From the NCBI GenBank assembly GCA_963722575.1, contig CAVRNR010000022.1, positions 930,001 through 994,000 of the forward strand: a stretch of DNA of 64,000 nucleotides, in the 5' to 3' direction. A program made the translations under genes and the position numbers. This DNA comes from Fen-178 sp963722575. Lineage in GTDB: Bacteria > Acidobacteriota > Terriglobia > Bryobacterales > Bryobacteraceae. A model generated the notes under the pieces. That model made no database searches. It was not told where the DNA came from and saw nothing but the letters and a program-made list of their open reading frames with translations. Below are positions 25,434 to 37,234 of this stretch, one piece after another. Position 1 is the first letter of the stretch; each line of letters begins with the position of its first letter.

Positions 25434-25828
25434 CTCCCGTTTGATCTCCTGTTCAATCGTTTCGGCCGTTTTCTTTCCTGCGGAGTGAGCGTGTCCTCCA
25501 CGGGCCGTAAGCGGCAGATGTGCTCACTGACCTCTACCAGTTCACGGCCGAGCCGTTGATAATTGCGAAACTCGGCAATTTCCTGTTTCGCTTTGCGCAC
25601 GGCTGCCGGAGTCGGCAACGCTTCGGTGACGGTCCTTCCATGCCATTTGTAGGTGAGGCGCATGATGGGGCCGTGGCCGGGGTCGTCAGGGCGCGAACAA
25701 TGGCAGTTCGGTTTTCGGCACCGGAACACGGCGCCAACGACGGAACCAGGGCGCATGTCTTTGAGATCGTTCAGAGCGCGGAGCAGTTCGGTTCGGCGCG
25801 TCTCCAAGCTGGGAAGGGACTGAGGCAT
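25430..25828 (-). CDS. IS accessory protein, DUF6788-type
   Basis: 132 aa from the ATG at 25828, which follows AAAGGAGGCC. The centre has VVGAVFRCRKPNCHCSRPDD, a C-x4-C-x-C cluster like that of the protein at 6302-6649, with coiled-coil-prone segments on either side (ETRRTELLRALNDLKDM; AVRKAKQEIAEFRNYQRLGR). It overlaps the transposase start and belongs to the element. Role unknown. Confidence 0.7.
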   Translation of the reverse strand: MPQSLPSLETRRTELLRALNDLKDMRPGSVVGAVFRCRKPNCHCSRPDDPGHGPIMRLTYKWHGRTVTEALPTPAAVRKAKQEIAEFRNYQRLGRELVEVSEHICRLRPVEDTLTPQERKRPKRLNRRSNGR

Positions 25829-26058
25829 GGCCTCCTTTCTAGAAATATCATATACTTCTAGATTCGCTATGGCAATCCAGCCTTCCCGAAAAACTCCAAC
25901 ATTCATGTCGCGCACCCGGGTCAGCGGAGACAAAAGACACTTCGGATGAGAATGGTATCATAACAGTACTGCGCTATGTCCTTTTGCGTCCAGGCCACCC
26001 GTCGCCGCGCTCGCCGTCTATCGCCGGTTCAGCTATCGCTCCAGGGCGGGGGCGGCAG

Positions 26059-26271
26059 ATGACCGCCAAGAGCAAGATCCTCCTCTATATCCCTATCGGC
26101 TTTCTCCTTATGGCGATTGCCGTCGCTCTACTTCTAGGGGTCTTGTACCGTTTGATCCTGCACGGTGTTTCATCGATTCCACTCCTCTGGCCTATCCTCG
26201 CAATCGTCTTTCTTCTGCTCTTGCTGGCCCTGCGCTTCATTAGGGCTGCCAACCGGGCGCGCAAACAATGA
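26059..26271 (+). CDS. Small two-helix membrane protein
   Basis: 70 aa from the ATG at 26059 (an upstream in-frame start gives an unlikely Pro/Ser-rich tail). Two hydrophobic helices, YIPIGFLLMAIAVALLLGVL and IPLLWPILAIVFLLLLLALR, are joined by a short loop and end in RAANRARKQ. No family recognised. It stands alone between an IS and a tRNA. Confidence 0.55.
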   Translation: MTAKSKILLYIPIGFLLMAIAVALLLGVLYRLILHGVSSIPLLWPILAIVFLLLLLALRFIRAANRARKQ

Positions 26272-26360
26272 AACTCCGCACGCGCGGGAGCTTCTCAGGG
26301 GAGACCTCGGTGGCGGAATGGGGTCATGGACAGCGCCAGCGCTGAGGTCCGCGCGGCGTA

Positions 26361-26390
26361 GAGACAGAACCACGATCCAGCCGGTACAAT
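26361..26390 (+). promoter_or_regulatory. Promoter of the tRNA-Ile2 gene
   Basis: GAGACA (26361-26366) and TACAAT (26385-26390) with an 18-base spacer, placing transcription start a few bases before the tRNA at 26402. Confidence 0.55.
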
Positions 26391-26401
26391 ATGGATACTG
26401 C

Positions 26402-26477
<76 letters not shown>

Positions 26478-26498
26478 AATTCCTCAAATAGTTACGGG

Positions 26499-27628
26499 CT
26501 AGTACTGTGACCGCTTGAAAGATTTGCTTTTGTAGCCGAACTTACGACGAGCGGTCCGGCGGTCGAATGTCCAGGCGATCTTCACGCGGTCATGGTTCAC
26601 ACGGCGGTTCCAAGCCCGAGTTTCCCGGCGTAGCGTTTGGAGATCGGGAATCCTTCGGGTACCGAGGCATTGCCGTGAGTAGATCCCGATCTCGATTTCC
26701 GCTTGGTCGAGCCAGCTTCCGTGGGTAGGGGTGAAGTGAACCGTGAAGCGGTTCCAGATCTCACTGCCGATCTCCATTCCGAAGGCGTCCGTCAGCGATT
26801 TGCGGCAGTGGATATTGAGATTGTCCATGACCAAGTGGATGGTGTTCGCCTCCGGGTACTGCATCGCCAGGTGACAGGCGACCCGGGCGAACTCGAACGC
26901 CGAGCGATTGGGCGTAGGGAAGGTAAAATGCCGCCCTGCCTTCGGCTCCACCGCGCAGAAAGCATTGGCCGTGCCGCGCCGTTCGTACTCGCTGTCGCGC
27001 CGCGTTTCCCTCCCCGGCCGGGCGGGCGAACTGGGGCGCACGTCGGCGTGCAGCGTGACGGGTTTCTCGTCCAGACAGATCACCGGCTCGGAAGGATCGT
27101 AGGGCTTTTCATACGTCGCCAGCACGTCCTCCATCTTGGCGATGTAGGCGTCGTCGAGTTCCGCCACGCACCACATTTTTTTCCCGCCACGGCTTGAGGT
27201 CGTGGTCGAGGAGCAGAATCCGAATGGTTTCCCGTCCCACGCGCGGAACCAGTCTCCGTTTCACCGCTTCTTGCGCCACCAGTCGCACGGTCCAGCGAGC
27301 GCGGCCCTCCGGCGGGGAACTGCACACCATGGCGATGACTCGCTGCTTTTGGCTGTCGTCCAGGACCTGCGCCGCGCCAGGGCGCCGCTTGTCGTAGAGC
27401 GCGGCATCGAGACCGCCCCGTTGGTAGCGGCGCGCGAGGTTGCGAATGGCCTGGGCGGTGAGTGGAACTACGCTGGCGATGCGCGGCGCGCTAACCCCCC
27501 GGGGATAATTGCAGCAGCGCCAGGGCTCGCAACACGACTCGGACCTGCTGTATACCGCCGCTCAGCAACTCCGTCAGTTTAGTCTGGTCCTTCGATTTGA
27601 CTTCGACACTCAGAGGTGGACGCCCCAT
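26499..27628 (-). pseudogene. IS630 transposase in three frames
   Basis: It starts MGRPPLSVEVKSKDQTKLTE at 27628 and continues to LLQLSPGG, where the frame closes at a G-run (about 27495). Another frame supplies APRIASVVPLTAQAIRNLAR and, at 27109-27330, VGRETIRILLLDHDLKPWRE. At a run of seven A (27177-27183 on the complement) the frame shifts again to MWCVAELDDAYIAKMEDVLA, then CLDEKPVTLH (first D), HLVMDNLNIHC (second D) and SWLDQAEIEIG (E). The A7 site could be programmed frameshifting, but the G-run break makes the copy doubtful as active. Confidence 0.7.
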
Positions 27629-27701
27629 ACTCCAAGTATGCGCCAAAACATTTCTGCATAAAAATGGTTTTTTACAAATATTTCAGGCAGTCAGAGACCT
27701 A
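26503..27701 (-). mobile_element. Damaged IS630-family insertion sequence
   Basis: Imperfect terminal repeats: CTGTGACCGCTTGAAA (26505-26520) against the reverse complement of 27681-27696 (12 of 16 matching), flanked by TA on each side (26503-26504, 27700-27701) as expected of IS630 target choice. It encloses a transposase broken into three frames. Confidence 0.7.
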
Positions 27702-27768
27702 GCCACAGAAAGCATGCAAGGGTCTTCATAACGGAATTGTGGCATCATGTAGGGTCTGGGAGTCTATG

Positions 27769-28710
27769 ATGACCTGCCGCTTTCGCACCTTCGCATCCAT
27801 ATTCCCGCTGGCGCTCACGCTCTCGGTGGCGCACGCCGACGTCACGCTCCGCTACAAAATGGAGATCAAGACGAATTCCGCCCTGCCCGCGCAGATGGCG
27901 CGTGTCATGCCGCAGGAGACCGTGCTTCGCCTAAAGGGCGGCAAAGGGTTCTCCACGTCCATGGGGTTCAATTCGATCATCGATTTCACCACCAAGGAGA
28001 TCACGCTCCTGGATACCGCGGGCAAGCGCTATGCCAAGCTGCCGTACGACCAGTACGGCGAGGAAGTGGCCCGCGCCATGCCGGAAATGCCGGCCGAAGC
28101 CCGCGCCAACATGCCGTCCATGAAAGCCGATATTTCACCTGCCAGGGTGACCGGCCGTACCGCCGTCATCCAGGGTGTGGAGGCGGAGGAGCGCGAGATC
28201 GTGGTCTCGGTCGAAGGGCCGGCCCTGCCCAACATGCCCGCCGGTCCCATGGTCAAAATGGTCATGCAGTTGTGGAGCGCCAAGCCCGGCGAAGTCATGC
28301 GCGTGCCCGCCATTCGCGAGTTGACCGGCTATTCCCTTTGGTCCTACGCCACCATGAATCCGGCTGCCTCCATGGGCAAGGCGATGAAACAGTTTCCGGG
28401 TTTCTCGGACGTTTTCGATCCCCTCATGAAGGAAATGATGAAGGGGGCGACTGTACTGCGGATGCACATGGACATGTTTATGCCCGCCATGGCTGCGATG
28501 CTGCAACGGATGCCCGCCGGAAGCCACCCGTCCGGCGCGAGCTTCGACCCCAACGAGCCCTTCATGCAGATGAATCAGGAGGTGGCGGAGCTTTCCACCG
28601 CGCCTGTGCCCGATAGCGTCTTCCAGATTCCGGAAGGCTACCAGGAGGCGCCCGCTTCCGATCTGATCAAAGGGCTGCTCGCGAAAAGCCAGGCGGCGGC
28701 GAAGCAGTAG
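27769..28710 (+). CDS. Secreted protein, DUF4412-like
   Basis: 313 aa. Starts at GTG 27739, ATG 27766 and ATG 27769 are possible; the last sits 6 bases after GGGAG and gives the signal peptide MTCRFRTFASIFPLALTLSV. The mature part begins DVTLRYKMEIKTN and has a Met-rich C-terminal half (MKEMMKGATVLRMHMDMFMP). The repeated pattern of LRLKGGKGFSTSMGFNSIID followed by KEITLLDTAGKRYAKLP resembles DUF4412-type periplasmic proteins. Function unknown; it stands alone. Confidence 0.6.
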   Translation: MTCRFRTFASIFPLALTLSVAHADVTLRYKMEIKTNSALPAQMARVMPQETVLRLKGGKGFSTSMGFNSIIDFTTKEITLLDTAGKRYAKLPYDQYGEEVARAMPEMPAEARANMPSMKADISPARVTGRTAVIQGVEAEEREIVVSVEGPALPNMPAGPMVKMVMQLWSAKPGEVMRVPAIRELTGYSLWSYATMNPAASMGKAMKQFPGFSDVFDPLMKEMMKGATVLRMHMDMFMPAMAAMLQRMPAGSHPSGASFDPNEPFMQMNQEVAELSTAPVPDSVFQIPEGYQEAPASDLIKGLLAKSQAAAKQ

Positions 28711-28749
28711 ACCAGACGTCCTACGCACAGTCGCCCGGTGTGAGGGCCA

Positions 28750-29697
28750 CTATCCCAGCCCCGGCACGCCGCCCAGGGTCCTCGCGAATTTCACCGCGCG
28801 CACGATAGCCCTGGCCAGCGCTTCCGCCGCCGCCGCGCCCAGCACATTGATATCCGCCTCGCGGTCGCCAATGGAGAGCGCAAAGGCGGTATCGCCATCG
28901 GCCATGGTATTCACCGGATAGATGGTGCGGGCCATCCCCAGGCTGGCGAATTGCGCCAGCTTGTTGGCCTGCACCTTGGTCAGCTTGGCGTTGGTGGCGA
29001 CCACCGCCAGCGTGGTATTGCTGCCCCGCAGGCTGCCCAGCTCGCCGCGCAGCATCCGCTCCACCGTGCCCGCGAACTCCCGGCTGCCGGGGGCCTGGCG
29101 CGCGCCGGCGACGATCTTCCCCGTGTCCGGGTCGCGCACGTCGCCGAATGCGTTCACCGCCACCAGGCTCGAGACCAGCACGCCGCCGGGGAGCGTCACC
29201 GTGAACGATCCAATCCCCGACTTCATCGCCTGCTTCATGCCGAAGAGCTTGCCCACGGTGGCGCCGGTGCCCGCGCCCACGCACCCTTCCTCGACCGCGC
29301 CGGTGGAAGCGGCGGCGGCGGCGGCTTCGCCCATCGCCAGACTGGGGTGAACATTCGGCTTGCCGATTCCGAGGTCGAACAGGATCGCGGCGGGCACAAT
29401 GGGAATATGCTGGCCGCCGAAAAGGTAGCCCACGCCGCGCTGCGCCAGGTAGCGGCGCACGCCTGCGGCCGCTTCCAGGCCGAAAGCGCTGCCGCCCGCC
29501 AGCAGGATGGCGTGTACTTGCGGGTCCACGTGGTAGGGGCTGAGCGTGTCGATCTCCTGCGTGCCGCTGGCCGAGCCGCGTATGTCCACTCCGCCCACGG
29601 CGCCCCGTTCGCACAGGATGGCCGTGCAGCCGGTGATCGCATCGTAATCGGAAATGTGGCCGACTCGAATACCGGGAATATCGGTAAGTCCTTTCAT
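28750..29697 (-). CDS. P1-family (DmpA-like) self-processing aminopeptidase
   Basis: 315 aa from the ATG at 29697 (the frame continues upstream only as antisense of mlaE). The family start GLTDIPGIRVGHISDYDA is followed by GCTAILCERGAVGGVDIRG, LLAGGSAFGLEAAAGVRRYL and GAGTGATVGKLFG. The putative nucleophile lies in LRGSNTTLAVVATNAKLT, where these Ntn-fold enzymes cleave themselves. They remove N-terminal residues, often D- or beta-amino acids. It is divergent from mlaE with almost no spacer. Confidence 0.85.
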   Translation of the reverse strand: MKGLTDIPGIRVGHISDYDAITGCTAILCERGAVGGVDIRGSASGTQEIDTLSPYHVDPQVHAILLAGGSAFGLEAAAGVRRYLAQRGVGYLFGGQHIPIVPAAILFDLGIGKPNVHPSLAMGEAAAAAASTGAVEEGCVGAGTGATVGKLFGMKQAMKSGIGSFTVTLPGGVLVSSLVAVNAFGDVRDPDTGKIVAGARQAPGSREFAGTVERMLRGELGSLRGSNTTLAVVATNAKLTKVQANKLAQFASLGMARTIYPVNTMADGDTAFALSIGDREADINVLGAAAAEALARAIVRAVKFARTLGGVPGLG

Positions 29698-29712
29698 CGC
29701 TAGGTTTACTTC

Positions 29713-30513
29713 TTGTATGGTAGCATCGGAGTTCGGGGACCAACCTACTTGCTGGATCTGCTGAAAGAGCCTGTTCTTGCTGCCCAGGAGTTCTTCTTGC
29801 TCGCCGGCAGGGCCATCAAGAACGTCTTCCTCAGCCCGCACTACAGCGACGATATCGCGCTCCAGATGGATATCATCGGAGTCGGCAGTCTCCCCATCGC
29901 GGTGCTCACCGGGTTCTTCAGCGGCGCGGTGATGGCGCTGCAGATGTCGCGCGCGCTTTCGCAATACGGCCAGGTCGGCAAGACCGGCACGCTGGTTTCG
30001 CTCACCCTGGTGCGCGAGTTGGGACCGGTGCTGACGGCCCTGATGGTGGCGGGCCGGAACTCTTCCGGCATGGCCAGCGAGCTGGGCTCGATGAAGGTCA
30101 CCGAGCAGATCGACGCCATGCGCGCGCTGGGCACCGATCCCGTCCAGAAGCTGGTGACGCCGCGGCTGATCGCCACCTGCACCATGCTGCCGCTGCTGAC
30201 CATCATCGCGGACTTCGTGGGCATCTTCGGGGGCTGGGTGATTTCCTTCCTCTTCCTGCATATCGAATCGCGGCAGTACTGGAGCACGGCCTGGCGCGCG
30301 CTGGAGTGGAACGACGTGGCGCAGGGGCTGCTCAAGCCATTCGTGTTCGCATTCGCCATCGCGCTGGTCGGCTGCTTTTACGGCCTCCGCGCCACCGGCG
30401 GCACGCAGGGCGTGGGCCGCGCCACCACCCAGGCGATGGTGACCGCCTCGATCCTGATCTTTATATTGACGCTGATCATCGCCAAGATCTTCGTCAGCCA
30501 GGCGGGGAGCTGA
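29713..30513 (+). CDS. mlaE: MlaE-type permease of an Mce lipid ABC transporter
   Basis: 266 aa if started at TTG 29713; a TTG at 29749 is an alternative that would leave room for promoters before the divergent peptidase gene. Family landmarks are GVGSLPIAVLTGFFSGAVMA, then RELGPVLTALMVAGRNSSGM and ELGSMKVTEQIDAMRALGTD. The helices would sit in the inner membrane and pair with the MlaF ATPase. The stop overlaps the mlaF ATG. Probably moves phospholipids between membranes. Confidence 0.88.
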   Translation: MYGSIGVRGPTYLLDLLKEPVLAAQEFFLLAGRAIKNVFLSPHYSDDIALQMDIIGVGSLPIAVLTGFFSGAVMALQMSRALSQYGQVGKTGTLVSLTLVRELGPVLTALMVAGRNSSGMASELGSMKVTEQIDAMRALGTDPVQKLVTPRLIATCTMLPLLTIIADFVGIFGGWVISFLFLHIESRQYWSTAWRALEWNDVAQGLLKPFVFAFAIALVGCFYGLRATGGTQGVGRATTQAMVTASILIFILTLIIAKIFVSQAGS

Positions 30514-31337
30514 TGCCCACCGGCAACCGCCAGGCCGTCCTCCGCTTCGATCGCGTCAGCGTCGCGTTCGGAGAAGTCGCGGCGCTCTCCGGCGTCTCTT
30601 TCGAGGCGTTCGAAGGGGAATCGCGCGTCATCCTGGGCGCGGCCGGCAGCGGAAAGACGGTGCTGCTCAAGACCGCCTTGGGACTGGTGAAGCCCGACTC
30701 CGGAGAAGTCTACGCATTCGGACAGAACCTGACCACGCTCAGAGAGCGGCAATTGTTCGATATTCGAAGCAAAATCGGCATACTGTTCCAGGAAGGCGCG
30801 CTGTTCGATTCCCTGAACATCGAGGAGAACGTGGCGTATCCGCTGCTCAACCAGAGGTCCATCCACTGCGCTCCCGAGCGGGTCCTGCCGCGCGTCGAGG
30901 AGGCGCTCGAGTTCGTCGAGTTGGGCGGCACGCTGGAGAAATTCCCCAGCGAGCTTTCCGGCGGCATGAGAAGGCGCGCCGCCATCGCCCGCGCCGTGGT
31001 GACGGAACCCCCGCTGGTGCTCTACGACTCGCCCACGGCCGGGCTCGACCCCATCACCGCCCACACCATCATCGCGCTGCTCATTAAAGAGCGGGACGTG
31101 AAACAGACTACCACCCTGCTGGTAACGCAGCGCTATCAGGATGGGAACCTGATCGCGAATTTCCGCTACAATTCGAAACAAGGGTGTCTCGAGCCGGCTC
31201 CGAACGGCGCGGATCGCGCCATGCCGACCACCTTCATGGTGCTTCGGGACGGCCGGTTGATCTTTGAAGGCAGCCAGGATGAGCTGGAAGAGTCGCGAGA
31301 TTCCTACATTTCGAAGTTTGTGAAGCAGCGGGTATAG
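30513..31337 (+). CDS. mlaF: MlaF-type ATPase of an Mce lipid ABC transporter, atypical catalytic residues
   Basis: 274 aa. Walker A GAAGSGKTVLLKTALGL, Q-loop in GILFQEGALFDSLNIEENVA, signature LSGGMRRRAAIARAVV, Walker B PLVLYDSPTAGLDPI. The usual catalytic Glu after the Walker B Asp is Ser here, and the switch His is Gln (LLVTQRYQDG). Insertion of a loop after the switch (about residues 210-240) is also visible. It overlaps mlaE and is followed after 3 bases by mlaD. Confidence 0.88.
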   Translation: MPTGNRQAVLRFDRVSVAFGEVAALSGVSFEAFEGESRVILGAAGSGKTVLLKTALGLVKPDSGEVYAFGQNLTTLRERQLFDIRSKIGILFQEGALFDSLNIEENVAYPLLNQRSIHCAPERVLPRVEEALEFVELGGTLEKFPSELSGGMRRRAAIARAVVTEPPLVLYDSPTAGLDPITAHTIIALLIKERDVKQTTTLLVTQRYQDGNLIANFRYNSKQGCLEPAPNGADRAMPTTFMVLRDGRLIFEGSQDELEESRDSYISKFVKQRV

Positions 31338-31340
31338 ACC

Positions 31341-32417
31341 ATGCCGGATCGCAGCACCAAAGTACGGTGGTCGCAGTTGAAGGTCGGAGTGGTCGGGCTG
31401 ACCGCGTTCCTGATTCTGTCGTTACTGATTTTTCTGCTCACCAGCTCGATGAACCCGTTCCTGCGGACCGCGACGCTGCACATCTACCTGGACGACGCTT
31501 CCGGCATAACCGACAGCACGCCGGTGCGGCTGAACGGCATCACCATCGGCTCGGTGGACAAGGTGAGCCTGAGCAACTCGGCGGACCCCAAGCGCACCGT
31601 CGAATTCGAATTGCAGGTGGATGAGAAATACCTGCCGGACATCCCCGTGGACTCGGTGGCGGGAATCACGGCGTCCAACCTGCTGGGCGACAAGTTCATC
31701 AACATTACCAAGGGCCGCGCCCCGCGGCACGTCCTGGACGGCGGCGAAATCAAGAGCTTTCAGGCGCAGGACATTCCCGAATTGATGGCGCAAAGCGCCA
31801 GCCTGCTGGCAACGTTCCAGACCATCGTAAACCGGGTGGATGCGCTGCTCGCCGGCGTCGAACAGGGCAAGGGCAACATCGGAAAGCTGCTCAAGGACGA
31901 GGAGTTGTACGACCGGCTGAACAGCATCGGCTCGGAGATGCAGAGCCTGCTGGTCGACGTGCGCAGCGGCCACGGCACCATCAGCAAGCTGATTTACGAC
32001 GATACGCTGTACCAGGAACTGCGCTCGCCCCTCCAACGCGCGGATGCGATTCTGGCGGATTTGCAGGCCGGCCAGGGAAGCGCGGGCAAGCTCCTCAAGG
32101 ACCCCGCGCTGTTCGACGAGGCGAAGCAATCGTTGGACGAGATCCGGCGGTTGCTGGCCAACGTCAACGCCGGCAAGGGCACCGCGGGAAAGCTCTTGAA
32201 GGACGAGCAACTTTACCAGCGTCTCGACGAGTTCGTCGCCAAGTTCAACGCCACCATCGACAAGATCAATGCCGGCCAGGGCACCATCGGGCAGTTCATG
32301 GTGAACCCGCAGCTTTACGATGCGCTCAACGGCGCGACCAGCGAGTTCCAGTCGCTCGCCAAGGATATCCGCGCGAACCCCAAGAAATTCCTGACCATTC
32401 GACTGACCCTATTTTGA
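31341..32417 (+). CDS. mlaD: MlaD-type MCE substrate-binding protein with repeats
   Basis: 358 aa. N-terminal signal anchor (LKVGVVGLTAFLILSLLIFL), then the MCE domain (LHIYLDDASGITDSTPVRLN, then GITIGSVDKVSLSN, and GDKFINITKG). The C-terminal half holds five roughly 35-residue repeats with GxGxxGKLLKDexLYxxL, such as GNIGKLLKDEELYDRL and GTAGKLLKDEQLYQRL. MCE proteins form hexameric rings channelling lipids across the periplasm. It overlaps the following gene by TTGA. Confidence 0.88.
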   Translation: MPDRSTKVRWSQLKVGVVGLTAFLILSLLIFLLTSSMNPFLRTATLHIYLDDASGITDSTPVRLNGITIGSVDKVSLSNSADPKRTVEFELQVDEKYLPDIPVDSVAGITASNLLGDKFINITKGRAPRHVLDGGEIKSFQAQDIPELMAQSASLLATFQTIVNRVDALLAGVEQGKGNIGKLLKDEELYDRLNSIGSEMQSLLVDVRSGHGTISKLIYDDTLYQELRSPLQRADAILADLQAGQGSAGKLLKDPALFDEAKQSLDEIRRLLANVNAGKGTAGKLLKDEQLYQRLDEFVAKFNATIDKINAGQGTIGQFMVNPQLYDALNGATSEFQSLAKDIRANPKKFLTIRLTLF

Positions 32418-33253
32418 GCCTCCGAAAACAACTGGTAGTCAACGCCGACGATTTCGGCTTCACGCCGGACGTGAACCAAGGCATCGTGGAAGCGCATCGC
32501 CGCGGCATTCTCACCGCCGCCACCCTGATGGCCAACGGCGCGGCGTTCGAGGACGCCCTGCGCCTGGCGCGCGAAACCCCTTCGCTCAACGTCGGCTGCC
32601 ACCTGGTCCTGATCGGCGGGCGGTCGCTCTCCACCGGCAAGCCGCTGCCGCTCACCGTGCCGCAATTGCTCGCCGCCATGGCGCGCCGCCAGATCCGCGT
32701 GTACGAAGAGCTGCGGGCCCAGGTGCGGCGCATCGTGGACGCGGGCATCCGGCCGACGCACCTGGACACGCACAAGCACACGCACCTGGCGCCGCCCGTG
32801 CTGGATGCGGTGGCGCGCTTGGGCGAGGAGTTCGATATTCCCTGGGTGCGCCGCCCGTTCGATTTCCCGCTGAACGCGCGCCGCGGCGCGGTCCCCGGCG
32901 CCACGCGGCTCGCCGGCGCCGCGCTGGGCCTGTTGCGCCGCAGGTTCCACCGCGTGCTGGCGAAGCACGGCCGGCGGACCACGGACCACTTCGCGGGCTT
33001 CCAAATCACCGGCCGTTTCCGCACCGCCGAACTGGTGGATCTGCTGGACGCCGTTCCGGACGGCAGCACGGAATTGATGTGCCACCCAGGCCGGTGCGGC
33101 GATGCCTTGCGCCACGCCCGCACCCGGTTGAAAGAGAGCCGCGAGCACGAACTGGAGGCGCTGGTAGCCCCCGAAGTGCGCCAGGCGCTCGAGCGGAATG
33201 GGATCGAGCTGGTGAATTACGGGGGACTTGCCGAACTCCGGATAATGGAGTGA
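32414..33253 (+). CDS. hpnK: ChbG/HpnK-family carbohydrate deacetylase
   Basis: 279 aa from a TTG overlapping the mlaD stop. YdjC-fold metal ligands are visible: NADDFG at residues 10-15, the His pair in HLDTHKHTHLAPPVLD and a late HPG in TELMCHPGRCGD. These enzymes remove acetyl groups from oligosaccharides; HpnK members occur with hopanoid glycolipid genes. Coupling to an Mce lipid transporter suggests a glycolipid substrate, by inference. Confidence 0.75.
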   Translation: MSLRKQLVVNADDFGFTPDVNQGIVEAHRRGILTAATLMANGAAFEDALRLARETPSLNVGCHLVLIGGRSLSTGKPLPLTVPQLLAAMARRQIRVYEELRAQVRRIVDAGIRPTHLDTHKHTHLAPPVLDAVARLGEEFDIPWVRRPFDFPLNARRGAVPGATRLAGAALGLLRRRFHRVLAKHGRRTTDHFAGFQITGRFRTAELVDLLDAVPDGSTELMCHPGRCGDALRHARTRLKESREHELEALVAPEVRQALERNGIELVNYGGLAELRIME

Positions 33254-33295
33254 CCGCCGTACCTGCTACGCCTGGGATCAAGCTATAGTACCGAC

Positions 33296-33925
33296 ATGGG
33301 CTACCTTGTGAACCTGGCGCTGGAAGGCCGGGCGGCGGTGGTGGTGGGCGGCGGCGAGGTGGCCAGCCGAAAGGTCGAGGATCTGCTGGCGGCCAAGGCC
33401 CATGTCACCGTGATCGCGCCGCAGCTTTGTGCAGGCATTGCGGCGCTCGCCGATGAGAAACGGATCGTAGCCCATCGCAGGCCCTACGGCGCAGGGGACC
33501 TCGCCGGCGCGGTTGTGGCGATCGCCGCGACCGATGACGAGGGGATCAACGCGCGCGTGGCCGGAGATGCGGCGGCGATGAATGCGCTGGTCAACGTGGT
33601 GGACCGTCCGGCGCTGTGCAGCTTCACGGCTCCCGCCACTGTGCGCCGCGGCGACCTGACGTTGGCGGTTGCCACCGAGGGGCGGTGCCCGGCGCTGGCG
33701 GGGATCCTGCGCGAGGAACTCGAGGCGAGGTATGGGCCGGAATACGCCGAGCTGGCCGGCCTGTTCGGCGAAGCGCGGAAGAAAATGATCGAACTGGGCT
33801 GGGACGGCCGGCGCATCCGGGAGACACTGGCCGGGATCTATCGGGCCGGCGACCGCGGGCTGCTGGACGAATTCCTTACACGCCGAGCTTGCGGAGAATC
33901 GCCATCATCGGACACCAGTTCGTGA
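33296..33925 (+). CDS. Precorrin-2 dehydrogenase / sirohydrochlorin ferrochelatase (Met8/CysG N-terminal type)
   Basis: 209 aa. The NAD-binding start LEGRAAVVVGGGEVASRKVE is followed by DLLAAKAHVTVIAP, then ALCSFTAPATVRRGDLTLAV with the catalytic region and TEGRCPALAGILREELEARY. It oxidises precorrin-2 and can insert iron to form siroheme for sulfite or nitrite reductase. There is no methyltransferase domain. Its last 50 bases overlap the end of the convergent DUF2892 gene. Confidence 0.88.
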   Translation: MGYLVNLALEGRAAVVVGGGEVASRKVEDLLAAKAHVTVIAPQLCAGIAALADEKRIVAHRRPYGAGDLAGAVVAIAATDDEGINARVAGDAAAMNALVNVVDRPALCSFTAPATVRRGDLTLAVATEGRCPALAGILREELEARYGPEYAELAGLFGEARKKMIELGWDGRRIRETLAGIYRAGDRGLLDEFLTRRACGESPSSDTSS

Positions 33926-34054
33926 ACGCGGACTGAAACAGGTTCAGCCCGACGAATGCGGTGAACAGATACCAAGCCGGGTTCACCCAGTAGCCCAAAG
34001 CCAAACTGAGCATCACGAAGAATCCGGCAATCATGCGGAGATATCGGTCGAGAG

Positions 34055-34058
<4 letters not shown>
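33876..34058 (-). CDS. DUF2892 (YgaP-like) inner membrane protein
   Basis: 60 aa with two helices (MIAGFFVMLSLALGYWV; WYLFTAFVGLNLFQSAFTNW) ending WCPMMAILRKLGV, the conserved CPmmxilrklG tail of DUF2892. Its ATG overlaps the RND pump stop (ATGA), making it the last gene of a long leftward operon. Such proteins often accompany rhodanese or sulfur-stress genes. Its 3' end overlaps the convergent siroheme gene. Confidence 0.85.

Positions 34059-37230
<3,172 letters not shown>

Positions 37231-37234
<4 letters not shown>

Larger units (their letters stand above)
24092..25917 (-). mobile_element. Intact-looking ISKra4-like insertion sequence
   Basis: Perfect 12-bp terminal inverted repeats: GGGTGCGCGACA at 24092-24103 and TGTCGCGCACCC at 25906-25917, giving an element of 1826 bp. 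It carries two coupled leftward genes, a Cys-cluster accessory protein and an ISKra4-type transposase. No target-site duplication was evident. A truncated relative is at 10985-11505. Confidence 0.85.

Noticed and set aside
29235..29743. Alternative minus frames over the P1 peptidase
   Set aside because: Arg/Gly-rich shadow frames; the peptidase frame matches its family from end to end.
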